From contig NZ_CP007029.1 of the NCBI RefSeq assembly GCF_000227685.2, forward strand, positions 1,896,501 through 1,960,500: a DNA stretch of 64,000 nt, written 5' to 3'. Positions within the stretch are counted from its first letter, which is position 1. Each line of letters opens with the position of its first letter. Shown here piece after piece: positions 1 to 7,443 of this stretch. Under the pieces are notes generated by a model. It ran no database searches, was not told the DNA's origin, and saw only the letters and a list, made by a program, of their open reading frames with translations. Source of the DNA: Thioalkalivibrio paradoxus ARh 1 (GTDB taxonomy: Bacteria; Pseudomonadota; Gammaproteobacteria; Ectothiorhodospirales; Ectothiorhodospiraceae). The position numbers and the translations under genes are program-made.

Positions 1-504
1 GCTTCGGCAGCCCGCGTCGGCGACCTGTTGGACGAAGCGCTGCAAATCCGCCTCCGAATCCTGCTCGTCGATCCCGATCCGATGCTTGACCGTCACTGGC
101 ACCGCAACCGCGCGCGCCATCGCCGCGACACAGGCCGCCACCGTTCCCGGCGTCGCCATCAGGCAGGCCCCGAAGGCTCCGGACTGAACGCGGTCGGAGG
201 GGCAGCCGACGTTCAGGTTGATCTCGCCGTAGCCCAGGTCGGCACAAATCCGCGCCGCCTCCGCCAGCACCGCGGGGTCGGAGCCGCCCAACTGCACCGC
301 CAGCGGCCGTTCCGCAGGATCGAAACCCAGCAGATGCTCGCGATCGCCGTGAACGACCGCATTCGCATGCAGCATCTCGGTGTACAGCAACGCCCGCCGG
401 GTGAGCAGCCGATGAAAGCGCCGACACCAGCGGTCGGTCCAGTCCATCATCGGCGCCACGCAGAAGCGATGCGAAGGCCTCGAGCCGCGCGTTGCCTGGT
501 CCAT
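1..504 (-). CDS. dusA: tRNA-dihydrouridine synthase A (3' part beyond window)
   Basis: Flavoenzyme that reduces uridine to dihydrouridine in the tRNA D-loop. The reverse-strand translation from the ATG at 504 reads RFCVAPMMDWTDRWCRRF near the N-terminus, the usual DusA opening. It continues with PLAVQLGGSDP and then GEINLNVGCPSDRVQSG, the FMN-binding TIM-barrel signature with the catalytic cysteine. Later VKHRIGIDEQDS is visible before the frame runs off the left edge, so only about 168 N-terminal residues are present. It starts 10 bp after the rhodanese stop and may be read through from the sulfide cluster. A large open frame on the opposite strand is only its shadow. Confidence 0.9.
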   Translation of the reverse strand, partial: MDQATRGSRPSHRFCVAPMMDWTDRWCRRFHRLLTRRALLYTEMLHANAVVHGDREHLLGFDPAERPLAVQLGGSDPAVLAEAARICADLGYGEINLNVGCPSDRVQSGAFGACLMATPGTVAACVAAMARAVAVPVTVKHRIGIDEQDSEADLQRFVQQVADAGCRS

Positions 505-513
505 GCGGGGGGG

Positions 514-1173
514 TCAGTCCACCACGGTGAAGCCCAGACTGTGCCAGGCCTGCATGCCGCCGCGATACCATTTCAGCCGTTCGGGCGGGTAGCCGAAATC
601 CAGCAGGGTCCGGATGTTTGACGGGGTCTGGCCACACCATGGGCCGTTGCAGTAGAGCACCAGCGTGCGCGCATCGGAGAAGTCCCAACCGTCGCCGTCA
701 CGCCGGACGCCGAACTCCTCCATGCGCATCTCGACGACGAAGTCGACCGCACCAGCGGTTCCGACCAGGTCGTTCCACGGCACGTTCACGGCGCCGGGGA
801 TGGCCCCGGCCGCGAACTCGTCGGCAGTGCGGGAATCGATGACCAGCACATCCGAATCGCGTCCGACGCGTTCCAGATACGCGATGAACTCGAGCTCACC
901 CAGGGTTTCGACCCCAGGCGCAAGCTGCATCGGTTGTATGCACAACGGCGGGCAGGGTCGCGAAGTCAGCGCATATTCGGGATCGACGGTGTTGCCGGTA
1001 TCCTGGTTGCGCTGCACCCAGACTGTCTCACCCTGGTGCTGGACCGCAAAGAAGTCCAGTTCCGGGGTGATCCCCACCTCCAGGGTATCGAAGTCGTCCG
1101 CGCTCGCCGCGGCGGTCGTCAGTGCGGCCAGTGCGATCAGGGTCGCCAGACCGGGTTTTCGCTGCTGTATCAT
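514..1173 (-). CDS. Periplasmic rhodanese-domain protein
   Basis: A 219-residue protein with an N-terminal signal peptide (about residues 1-24, cleaved near ASA-DDF) and one rhodanese domain in the C-terminal half. The active-site loop is LVLYCNGPWCGQT, with the expected catalytic cysteine and a second cysteine five residues later. The domain opening DVLVIDSRTADEFAAGAIPGA and the closing WYRGGMQAW are typical. The ATG at 1173 is preceded by a strong GGAGGT site; the longer open frame upstream is ignored. It is the last sulfur-related gene after fccAB, so handling of the sulfane sulfur released by sulfide oxidation is the likely job. That role is inferred from context; the fold is clear. Confidence 0.85.
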   Translation of the reverse strand: MIQQRKPGLATLIALAALTTAAASADDFDTLEVGITPELDFFAVQHQGETVWVQRNQDTGNTVDPEYALTSRPCPPLCIQPMQLAPGVETLGELEFIAYLERVGRDSDVLVIDSRTADEFAAGAIPGAVNVPWNDLVGTAGAVDFVVEMRMEEFGVRRDGDGWDFSDARTLVLYCNGPWCGQTPSNIRTLLDFGYPPERLKWYRGGMQAWHSLGFTVVD

Positions 1174-1230
1174 CGTCGGACCTCCAAAGCCAGGGTACCG
1201 CAGGCATCCCTGGCATGGCGAACCCCGGCG

Positions 1231-1264
1231 AAAAGGAAGGCGCCCCGGACGGATCCGGGGCGCC
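1231..1264 (-). terminator. Hairpin between fccB and the rhodanese gene
   Basis: A perfect 10-bp GC stem (GGCGCCCCGG / CCGGGGCGCC, 1239-1264) with a 6-nt loop. On the minus strand it is followed by a T-rich tail CTTCCTTTT. It lies 25 bp after the fccB stop, so it may attenuate transcription into the rhodanese gene. The tail is interrupted, so termination is probably partial. Confidence 0.55.
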
Positions 1265-1288
1265 AGACAGCTATCGTCGGGCGGGGCC

Positions 1289-2575
1289 TCAGCCCCAGAT
1301 GTCGCCGACGATGCCGGTGTACCAACCCTTGGTGTAGATGGCTTCCATTCTCCGAATCGGTGCCGGTGCGTGCGCGGGACTGACGCCCCCTGCCCCTTCG
1401 ACCGAGACGATGTTCCCGTCCTGGTAAGCGTAGACGCCCGCCACGCTGATCGCATGATCGGGCGTGATCAGGCTATAGCAGGTGTTCGCGGTCGAAGCCG
1501 TCTCGGGCTCGAGCCCCGCAAGATCGCGGATCACCGCGACGGCGGCGACCTTGCCCTGGTTGTTGGCCGAATGCCCCGATTTGGGCATCGCCCCAGCCAC
1601 GCAGGAATCGCCGATCACATAGATGCCGGGATGAATGGTCGACTCGAAGGTCTTGCCATCGACCGGGCACCACAAGCCGTCGCCGGTCAGGCCCGATTGC
1701 TGGGCGATTCGGCCTGCCTGCTGGGGCGGGATGTAGTTCAGCACGTCGGCCTTGAACTCGCCGAATCCGCCGTCGGAGTACGCGGTCAGGGTGGCCACGT
1801 CGATCTCCTCGACCTGGCCACCCTGGGAGCTTGGCAGCCACTCGATCATGTCGCCGTAGTGCTCGTCCCATCCGGACATGAACAGCCCTTGCTTGGAGAA
1901 GTTCTCCTTGTTGTCGAGGATGATGATCTTCGAGCGCGGCTTCGCCTGCTTGAAATAGTATGCGGCCATCGACGCCCGCTCGTACGGCCCCGGCGGGCAG
2001 CGGAACGGGTTGCCGGGCGCCACGATCACGAACACGCCGCCGTCGTCCATTGCCTCGAGCTGGCGGCGCAGCAATACCGTCTGCTCGCCGGCCTTCCAGG
2101 CATGTGGAACCCGCTCCGCATCGGCCTCGGTAATGCCCGGCACCGCGCCGTATCGGAAGTCGATCCCCGGCGACATGATCAGGCGGTCGTAGTTCATCGT
2201 CGCGCCGCCCGCGGTCGTCACGGTCCGGCGCTCGGGGTCGACTTCGGTCACCGTGTCCTGCACCACGTTCACGCCGTGGCGATCCTTCAGCGCGCCGTAG
2301 GTCTGCTCGATGTCGTCCATCGAGGCATGGCCGCCGAGCACCCAGTTGCTGCCGTAGCAGGTGTGATACTTGGCTTTCGGCTCGATCAGCGTCACCTGCA
2401 TTTCGGGCGCGAAGCGTTTTACGTACTTGGCCGCAGTGGCGCCGCCCGAACCGCCACCCACGACCACGACATGCGCCTTTTCCGACGAATGGGCGGCGGT
2501 CGTCCACCCGGCCGCCAGTGTCATGCCGCCGATGCCGGCGGCCTTCAAGAAACTGCGACGAGTCAGATCCGTCAT
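1289..2575 (-). CDS. fccB: Flavocytochrome c sulfide dehydrogenase, flavoprotein subunit
   Basis: Oxidises sulfide to sulfur or polysulfide in the periplasm and passes electrons through its FAD to the cytochrome subunit. The 428-residue protein starts with a Tat signal (TRRSFLKAAGIGG, residues 5-17), followed by the FAD dinucleotide fold VVVVGGGSGGATAAKYV (about 36-52). The two redox cysteines of the family are in CYGSNWVLGG (C73) and GDSCVAGAMPKSGHSANNQG (about C325). The C-terminus carries the FCSD flavin-binding region (AGVYAYQDG...). The ATG at 2575 was chosen over an upstream one because it begins the Tat signal and has a GGGGGTG site. It starts 19 bp after fccA, so the two are co-transcribed. 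Confidence 0.93.
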   Translation of the reverse strand: MTDLTRRSFLKAAGIGGMTLAAGWTTAAHSSEKAHVVVVGGGSGGATAAKYVKRFAPEMQVTLIEPKAKYHTCYGSNWVLGGHASMDDIEQTYGALKDRHGVNVVQDTVTEVDPERRTVTTAGGATMNYDRLIMSPGIDFRYGAVPGITEADAERVPHAWKAGEQTVLLRRQLEAMDDGGVFVIVAPGNPFRCPPGPYERASMAAYYFKQAKPRSKIIILDNKENFSKQGLFMSGWDEHYGDMIEWLPSSQGGQVEEIDVATLTAYSDGGFGEFKADVLNYIPPQQAGRIAQQSGLTGDGLWCPVDGKTFESTIHPGIYVIGDSCVAGAMPKSGHSANNQGKVAAVAVIRDLAGLEPETASTANTCYSLITPDHAISVAGVYAYQDGNIVSVEGAGGVSPAHAPAPIRRMEAIYTKGWYTGIVGDIWG

Positions 2576-2594
2576 GTTGTCACCCCCCTGTGGC

Positions 2595-2906
2595 TTATTG
2601 TTCGATGGTCGCAAAGTAGTCGGCCATCACGACGTAGTCCGCCTCGCTGTACCCCCTTGCGATCCGGTCCATGATGGTGGAAGGACGCGACCCATTGCTG
2701 AACATCTGCATCTGGGAAATCATCAGGTCGCGCGGGTACCCCACCAGATTCGGCATGTTGCCGGTCGCATCGATGCTGTGGCAGGTAAAGCAGGATGTGG
2801 TGAGCAGCGCCTCCCGGCCGGTGTCGGCCATCGCCTGCGACCCTGCGAGGCCGCACGCCAGCACCATCGCGCCCCCTGCTGCGATTCGAAACACGGGTTT
2901 CATCAT
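2595..2906 (-). CDS. fccA: Flavocytochrome c sulfide dehydrogenase, monohaem cytochrome subunit
   Basis: A small (103-residue) periplasmic class I cytochrome c that accepts electrons from FccB. A signal peptide (residues 1-27, ...SQAMA-DTG) precedes the single haem site CFTCH (about 39-43), followed by GNMPNLVGYP and several methionines that could be the distal ligand (MQMF, STIMDRIARG). The paired ATGATG start has AGGAGG five bases upstream. The length matches the monohaem form of FccA, not the dihaem form of Allochromatium. It lies immediately upstream of fccB. Confidence 0.92.
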   Translation of the reverse strand: MMKPVFRIAAGGAMVLACGLAGSQAMADTGREALLTTSCFTCHSIDATGNMPNLVGYPRDLMISQMQMFSNGSRPSTIMDRIARGYSEADYVVMADYFATIEQ

Positions 2907-3048
2907 GTACTCCTCCTATCTATTTGGTTGTTGCGGCTCCGTCCGCGCGGGAACGATGCCGTGGTCCTGCCCCGCCCCTATGCGCGAATGCGTACGCCCC
3001 GGACCGAACCGGTTGCATGCGAATCCCGCGACAGGCGAGTTTCTGGAA

Positions 3049-3570
3049 TCACCGAAACGGTGACATCGGCGCGAGACTCTCGGGCCGGGTAAACTTGTTG
3101 ATATCCACCGACATCCGGCCCATCGTGCCGGTCATCTGCCCCATCGACTGGTTCATCTGCGACATCGAACGGTTCATGGTTCCGATATTCCCGGCCATGC
3201 CGCGGATATTGCTTGCCAGGTCGTCCATGTTTTCCGCCATGCTGCGCACATCGCGCGCCATCAGCTCCATTCCGGACCGAACCCCGGTCAGATCCTGCGA
3301 CATCCCCGCCTGACCCTCGACCATGCTGTCGGCCATCACCGCCATGCGCCCGCTCATGAACGTCATGTCGTCGGCCATCGCCGAGACGTCCAGGCCCATC
3401 TGCGTGACCGCCCGGGTCATCGTGCTCATGTCGCGGCCCATGTTGAACATGAACAGCCCCATGCCGGCGAAGGCCAGTGCCATCACGATCACTAGTACCG
3501 CCAACCCGCTCAGTCGGGCCGCCGAAACCGCAGGCCTGCCGGGAACCGTCCCGGAGTTTTGCTCCGACAT
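3049..3570 (-). CDS. Methionine-rich membrane-anchored coiled-coil protein
   Basis: A 173-residue protein with no family I recognise. A short cytoplasmic N-terminus is followed by one membrane helix (about 21-42, SGLAVLVIVMALAFAGMGLF). About 120 residues then predict as a long periplasmic coiled coil. Some 28 of 173 residues are methionine, spaced 3, 4 or 7 apart (for example SMSQMNQSMGQMTGTMGRM), so methionine fills most of the heptad core. There are no cysteines. The start has GGAGGGAG upstream. It sits between the cytochrome c gene and fccA in the same direction, so it probably works with this electron-transfer set, for example as an assembly or docking scaffold or a copper or oxidant buffer. 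Function unknown. Confidence 0.8.
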   Translation of the reverse strand: MSEQNSGTVPGRPAVSAARLSGLAVLVIVMALAFAGMGLFMFNMGRDMSTMTRAVTQMGLDVSAMADDMTFMSGRMAVMADSMVEGQAGMSQDLTGVRSGMELMARDVRSMAENMDDLASNIRGMAGNIGTMNRSMSQMNQSMGQMTGTMGRMSVDINKFTRPESLAPMSPFR

Positions 3571-3701
3571 TGCTTGCTCTCCCTCCAGACCCTGTCAACG
3601 TGAACAGCTGATCGCTCGTTGCCCAGCCGGACGCCGCGATGCCAGCATCACCGCGCATCGGCGCACCCGAAGACGGGAATCGTCCCCGGGCGCCTGGTCG
3701 A

Positions 3702-4013
3702 TTACAGCGAGGCCATATAGGCCGCGAGATTGGCAATGTCCTCGTCGCTCAGGTTCACCATGTGGGGCATCATCATCATGCTGTTCGGACCCACCTGTTC
3801 CCCGGCGCGGTACTTTTTCATCACGTCTGCCAGGTACTCGGCATCCTTGCCGGCGACCGGCGGAAACATCGCCTGGCCCTGCCCTTGGGGACCATGGCAC
3901 CCCTGACAGGCCATGTACTTCGCCTGGCCGGCCTCCACGTCGGCGGCCTGTGCCGCGGTCATGCCAGCCGTCAGGATTACTCCGGTCACGATGCTCATCA
4001 GTAGTGGCTTCAT
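3702..4013 (-). CDS. Periplasmic monohaem cytochrome c
   Basis: A 103-residue class I cytochrome c, cytochrome c553/c5-like. A signal peptide (residues 1-23, cleaved after AAQA) precedes the haem site CQGCHGPQGQGQ and PPVAGKDAEYLADVMKKYRAG. The C-terminal helix is NLSDEDIANLAAYMASL. The axial methionine must be one of the cluster MMMMPHM, an unusual run of four methionines. The start at 4013 (MKPLLMS) begins the signal peptide and has GAGGAG about ten bases upstream. It probably carries electrons from FccAB or the pentahaem cytochrome to an oxidase; the partner is inferred. Confidence 0.88.
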   Translation of the reverse strand: MKPLLMSIVTGVILTAGMTAAQAADVEAGQAKYMACQGCHGPQGQGQAMFPPVAGKDAEYLADVMKKYRAGEQVGPNSMMMMPHMVNLSDEDIANLAAYMASL

Positions 4014-4061
4014 TCGTTCTGGACTCCTCTCATGCGTTGATAAGTCGATGGTTTGCACAAC

Positions 4062-4087
4062 TCCGCGCCACCGGCCGGTGGCGCGGA
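4062..4087 (-). terminator. Perfect 26-bp palindrome before the cytochrome c gene
   Basis: TCCGCGCCACCGG followed by its exact reverse complement, 49 bp upstream of the cytochrome c start. There is no U-tract, so an mRNA processing or stabilising stem is as likely as a terminator. It could also be a binding site for a dimeric regulator. Confidence 0.4.
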
Positions 4088-4135
4088 ACGAATGCCCGGG
4101 CAGGAGTGCCTGCGTACGCCTGCAACGGGCACGGC

Positions 4136-4164
4136 CGGGCCGAACCCCGCTGTTGCGGGGCCCG
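4136..4164 (-). terminator. Hairpin after the pentahaem cytochrome gene
   Basis: Stem CCCCGC/GCGGGG with a 4-nt loop, extended by outer CGGG/CCCG pairs, 12 bp past the stop of the pentahaem gene. It lacks a U-tract. Together with the palindrome at 4062 it could set the relative amounts of the upstream and downstream messages. Confidence 0.4.
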
Positions 4165-4176
4165 ACCCAGGTCGTA

Positions 4177-5670
4177 TCAGCGGTGGGCGACCGCGGAATC
4201 CCGATCGGCGTCGGCCTGCCCCAGGTCGGCGGCGTTGTAGCGGCGAGTCAGTTCGCGCATCGTCACCACCGGGACCTCGAGGGCCCCTTCGCCAAGCAGC
4301 TTGTCCGCCAGATCCTGGTGATAGGACTGGTAATTGAGCTTGGCGTCGACGGTGAAGCTCGAGGCATCTTCGGGCAGCCGGAACGAGTAGGTACCGTAGC
4401 GATACCCCTTGGGCGGGATCGTGTTCATGTGCACGAAGCCGGCGATCCGCCACGGGTCGACGGTCAGGTTGCCGTCCTGGTCGACCGACTTGTTGGTGAA
4501 CATCACCGCATCCTCGGGCACGCGGTTGTCTTCCAGTGCCCCGGACGACAGCAGCAACCGGCCCTGGTCGTCGCGGACCTCGACTTCGAGCCAGACCTGG
4601 CGGATGAAGGTCAGGCTGGTCGGCAGATGATGCCCGGCCCGGGCATTGGTGACCTTCACGCGTAGCAGGTTGGCACCCTGCATGCCCGGAATGATCTCGA
4701 TATCGAGATCGGCAACGTTCTGCAGGCGCTTGATCGCTTCGGCCCGGTTATCCTCGGCACCGGGAACACCCAGCACCCCGGCGATTACGGTGTTGCCTCC
4801 GACGAAGCCGTGATCGTGCACGATCTCCCGCGGACCGGCAGCACCCACGCCGGCCATTCCGCCCAGGCCGTGATCGGGAAGATCGCGTGCCCGAGTCATC
4901 GTGTCGGCGACACGGATCGCCGTTTCCACCGGAACCATGTGGCAGTCCTGACACTGGATGTCGTTTTGCGCGTAGGCCGACATCTTCCACTCGTCGTAGG
5001 TGTGTTCGATCGGGAAGTTGTTGTTGGGGTGGAAGATGTTGTGGCAATTCGCGCACAGCTCGGCCCGGCCGTGGAGTTCCGAGTACTCGGTGGCATGGAA
5101 CGGCGAAACCGCGTCCTTCAGCGTCGCCCTCTTGACATCGCCGGGGGCCAGTACCAGCGACGCGTTGCCCGGGTTACCGGTTGTCGTGTGCCGAGCGTTG
5201 GTGTCGGCCACACTGTGGCAAACGTCACACGACACCCCCATTGCCGCCACGCCCGGTGCCGTGAAACCACCGTACTTGCCGACGTCCGGATCGTACTTCA
5301 CGGTGCCGGTCATCACACCGATCGGCGTATGGCAGCCGCCGCAGAGGTTCAGCACCTCCCCATCCGTCTCCTGGTAGCCCTTGGCCCATTCGGCCTGGAA
5401 CACCGGGTCGATGAAGGCGTTCGCATGCATCGAACTCTTCCACCCCTCGTACTGCCGCGGATGGCAGCTCCCGCACACCATCGGATCGGACCAGTCTTCC
5501 AGCGAGGTGGTCTTCCCATCCTCGATTTGCAGGAAGCTCGGGTAGAAGGGAAACGTCACTCCCTCCTCGACCGCGTGTGCCGGAGCCGCCGACAGAAGCC
5601 CCCCGGAAAGCAGTACCCAAACCAAACCAAAGCCTAACCATGACCCCACCCTGCGTTTCGCAGCGTTCAT
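4177..5670 (-). CDS. Periplasmic pentahaem cytochrome c (c554-like)
   Basis: A 497-residue secreted protein with a signal peptide at residues 1-33 (cleaved near AHA-VEE). There are five haem-binding motifs: CGSCH (66-70), CGGCH (110-114), CDVCH (148-152), CANCH (206-210) and CQDCH (240-244). The start of the haem region (PRQYEGWKSSMHANAF) resembles the cytochrome c554 family. The C-terminal half (about 290-480) has no haem sites and looks like a beta-rich domain. It is the first gene behind the sigma54 promoter and leads the cluster that ends with fccAB. An electron-transfer or catalytic role in sulfur-compound oxidation is inferred; the substrate is not known. Confidence 0.85.
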   Translation of the reverse strand: MNAAKRRVGSWLGFGLVWVLLSGGLLSAAPAHAVEEGVTFPFYPSFLQIEDGKTTSLEDWSDPMVCGSCHPRQYEGWKSSMHANAFIDPVFQAEWAKGYQETDGEVLNLCGGCHTPIGVMTGTVKYDPDVGKYGGFTAPGVAAMGVSCDVCHSVADTNARHTTTGNPGNASLVLAPGDVKRATLKDAVSPFHATEYSELHGRAELCANCHNIFHPNNNFPIEHTYDEWKMSAYAQNDIQCQDCHMVPVETAIRVADTMTRARDLPDHGLGGMAGVGAAGPREIVHDHGFVGGNTVIAGVLGVPGAEDNRAEAIKRLQNVADLDIEIIPGMQGANLLRVKVTNARAGHHLPTSLTFIRQVWLEVEVRDDQGRLLLSSGALEDNRVPEDAVMFTNKSVDQDGNLTVDPWRIAGFVHMNTIPPKGYRYGTYSFRLPEDASSFTVDAKLNYQSYHQDLADKLLGEGALEVPVVTMRELTRRYNAADLGQADADRDSAVAHR

Positions 5671-5750
5671 CTCACTCCTCCTGCTGGTGTTATTTTTTGA
5701 ATGCTTCCGTTGGCGACGCGGCGCATCGCCGCGAGCCGCATCCAGGTCGC

Positions 5751-5768
5751 AAGCATCTACAGTGCCAA
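5751..5768 (-). promoter_or_regulatory. Sigma54 (-24/-12) promoter of the cytochrome/fcc cluster
   Basis: The minus strand reads TTGGCACTGTAGATGCTT, with GG and GC exactly ten bases apart as RpoN requires and a full TGGCAC -24 box. The predicted start is near 5740, leaving a leader of about 70 nt before the pentahaem gene. The adjacent upstream gene encodes a sigma54 activator. Confidence 0.8.
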
Positions 5769-5784
5769 CAGGGGAATCAGGAAA

Positions 5785-5797
5785 CAGGTGTTTGATT
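5785..5797 (-). promoter_or_regulatory. Possible IHF site between activator sites and promoter
   Basis: The minus strand reads AATCAAACACCTG, one mismatch from the IHF consensus WATCAANNNNTTR. It sits between the activator repeats and the -24 box, where IHF bends DNA at NtrC-type promoters. Confidence 0.35.
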
Positions 5798-5844
5798 TGC
5801 AGGGGGAATTAACACCATGAGCCCGCCACGGGAAACGCCGCGGA

Positions 5845-5903
5845 TTCTGCCAGATCTCTGCCAGAGTTCTGCCAGGTTTCTGCCACCGCCGAGGATGGCA
5901 GAA
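5845..5903. promoter_or_regulatory. Upstream activating array: four 11-bp-phased repeats plus an inverted copy
   Basis: The octamer TTCTGCCA (first base C in copy 2) occurs at 5845, 5856, 5867 and 5878, exactly one helical turn (11 bp) apart. An inverted copy, TGGCAGAA, lies at 5896-5903. The array is about 80-135 bp upstream of the sigma54 -24 box and starts 6 bp after the activator stop codon. It is most simply the binding platform of the neighbouring enhancer-binding protein. Confidence 0.7.
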
Positions 5904-5908
5904 CGGGG

Positions 5909-7249
5909 TCAGGTCAGGCCGAGGGCCTTCAGCCGTCGGTAGAGCGTGCGCTCGCTGATCTTCAGAAAGGCGGCCGTCTTGCGGCGGTTGCCGCCGAAGC
6001 GCGCCAGGGCGGCGCGGACGATTCCCGGGTCGTCGGCAGTACAGCCATCGTGGTAGCCGCAGTCCGTGCCGTCGTCGCATTTCGCCGAGGGCTGGGGATG
6101 CCGCAGCTCGGCCGGCAGATGCTGCGGCTCCAGCGTGCCGCCACGCGCGACCACGACCGCACGTTCCAGAGTGTTCTTCAGCTCGCGGACATTGCCCGGG
6201 AAGTCGTAGCGCAGCAGAGCCTCCAGCGCCCCGTCGCTGATCAGCGGGGCGAGGTTCGCCGGCATCAGTTTGCGCAGGAAGAAATCGACCAGCTGCGGGA
6301 TGTCCTCCTTCCGGTGGCGCAGCGCGGGCAGCGTGATCTGCATGCTGTTGACTCGGTAGAACAGGTCGGCCCGGAACGCGCCGGCCTCCACGCGCTGCGC
6401 GAGATTGCGGTTGGTCGCGCAGATCAGCCGGAAATTGGCCTTGCGCTCGCGGTTGTTGCCCAGCCGCCGGAAGGTCCCCCGGTCGAGTACCCGCAGCAGC
6501 TTCGTCTGGATCTCGGGGGAGATTTCGCCGAACTCGTCCAGGAACAGCGTGCCGCCGTCCGCGACCTCGACCAAGCCCTTGCGTGCCGCCGCCGCACCGG
6601 TGAACGCACCGGCCTCGTGCCCGAACAGTTCAGCGACGAACATCTCGTCGGACAGGGTGGTGCAATCGATGGTCACGAATTCCCGCTCGGCGCGCCGAGA
6701 CTTGCGATGCAGGAACAGCGCCGCCAATTCCTTGCCGGTCCCGGTTTCGCCATGGATCAGCACCGGCAGATCGGTCTGCGCCACCAGGCTCAGGTTGTCG
6801 AGCATGTTCATGAACGACGGGCAGCAGCCGATCAGCCGCTCCTCGTCGAAGTCCAGATCGTCCACCCGGCTGATCGGAGCCATGGCCTCGCCAAAATAGC
6901 GCACGCCCCCGCTCTGCGCCCGAATCGGGCTTCCATGCACGTTCACGTAGTACGGGGCCCGATCCCGATCGAAATGCTGGTGCACGACCTGCACCGGATG
7001 GCGGGACTCGAATACCCGCTCCAGTGGGCATTCCTCTCCGTTCAGGTCACAACGGTCGGTGCTCTTGTGCGAAACCTCGTGGCATTTCATCCCGACGATG
7101 TCGTCTGGAGTCAGGTCGGTATAGGCATCCGCGTACTTCCTGTTGCACGCGACGATCGTGTAGTGCTCGTCGATCAGTGCAAAGGGCTCCGGATGTGCCT
7201 CCACCAGGCTTTGCAACAACGCATGGTCGTCTTGGTGTGTCTTGCCCAT
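5909..7249 (-). CDS. PAS-domain sigma54-dependent transcriptional activator
   Basis: A 446-residue enhancer-binding protein. An N-terminal PAS domain (about 8-125) carries an inserted motif CHEVSHKSTDRCDLNGEECP (C56, H57, H61, C67, C74). The AAA+ domain has Walker A GETGTGKE (167-174), the sigma54 contact loop GAFTGA (214-219) and Walker B GTLFLDEFG. A cysteine-rich linker, KCDDGTDCGYHDGC, precedes a Fis-type helix-turn-helix ending in SERTLYRRLKALGL. The start MGKTHQ at 7249 begins just before the PAS domain. The gene lies directly upstream of the phased repeats and sigma54 promoter, so it very likely controls the cytochrome/fcc cluster. The cysteine/histidine PAS motif suggests redox, metal or sulfur sensing (inference). 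Confidence 0.88.
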   Translation of the reverse strand: MGKTHQDDHALLQSLVEAHPEPFALIDEHYTIVACNRKYADAYTDLTPDDIVGMKCHEVSHKSTDRCDLNGEECPLERVFESRHPVQVVHQHFDRDRAPYYVNVHGSPIRAQSGGVRYFGEAMAPISRVDDLDFDEERLIGCCPSFMNMLDNLSLVAQTDLPVLIHGETGTGKELAALFLHRKSRRAEREFVTIDCTTLSDEMFVAELFGHEAGAFTGAAAARKGLVEVADGGTLFLDEFGEISPEIQTKLLRVLDRGTFRRLGNNRERKANFRLICATNRNLAQRVEAGAFRADLFYRVNSMQITLPALRHRKEDIPQLVDFFLRKLMPANLAPLISDGALEALLRYDFPGNVRELKNTLERAVVVARGGTLEPQHLPAELRHPQPSAKCDDGTDCGYHDGCTADDPGIVRAALARFGGNRRKTAAFLKISERTLYRRLKALGLT

Positions 7250-7443
7250 CGCGATGAGATCTCGATTGTCGATAACCGCCGGAAACCGGAAAAAGGCGCC
7301 GCCGAGTCTATGGGCACCGCCGGCCCGGCCATCTTTCTCCAGACAATACATAGGGATTTCGGGCCCGGTACCCAGCGCCCGGGGCTGGCTGCAGGCCGGT
7401 CCGGGCGGCTATCCTCTGCCCGGAATCCAGCACATGGACCCTC

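Noticed and set aside
665-2674. 669-residue forward frame
   Set aside because: Runs antisense through the rhodanese gene and fccB, both well supported.
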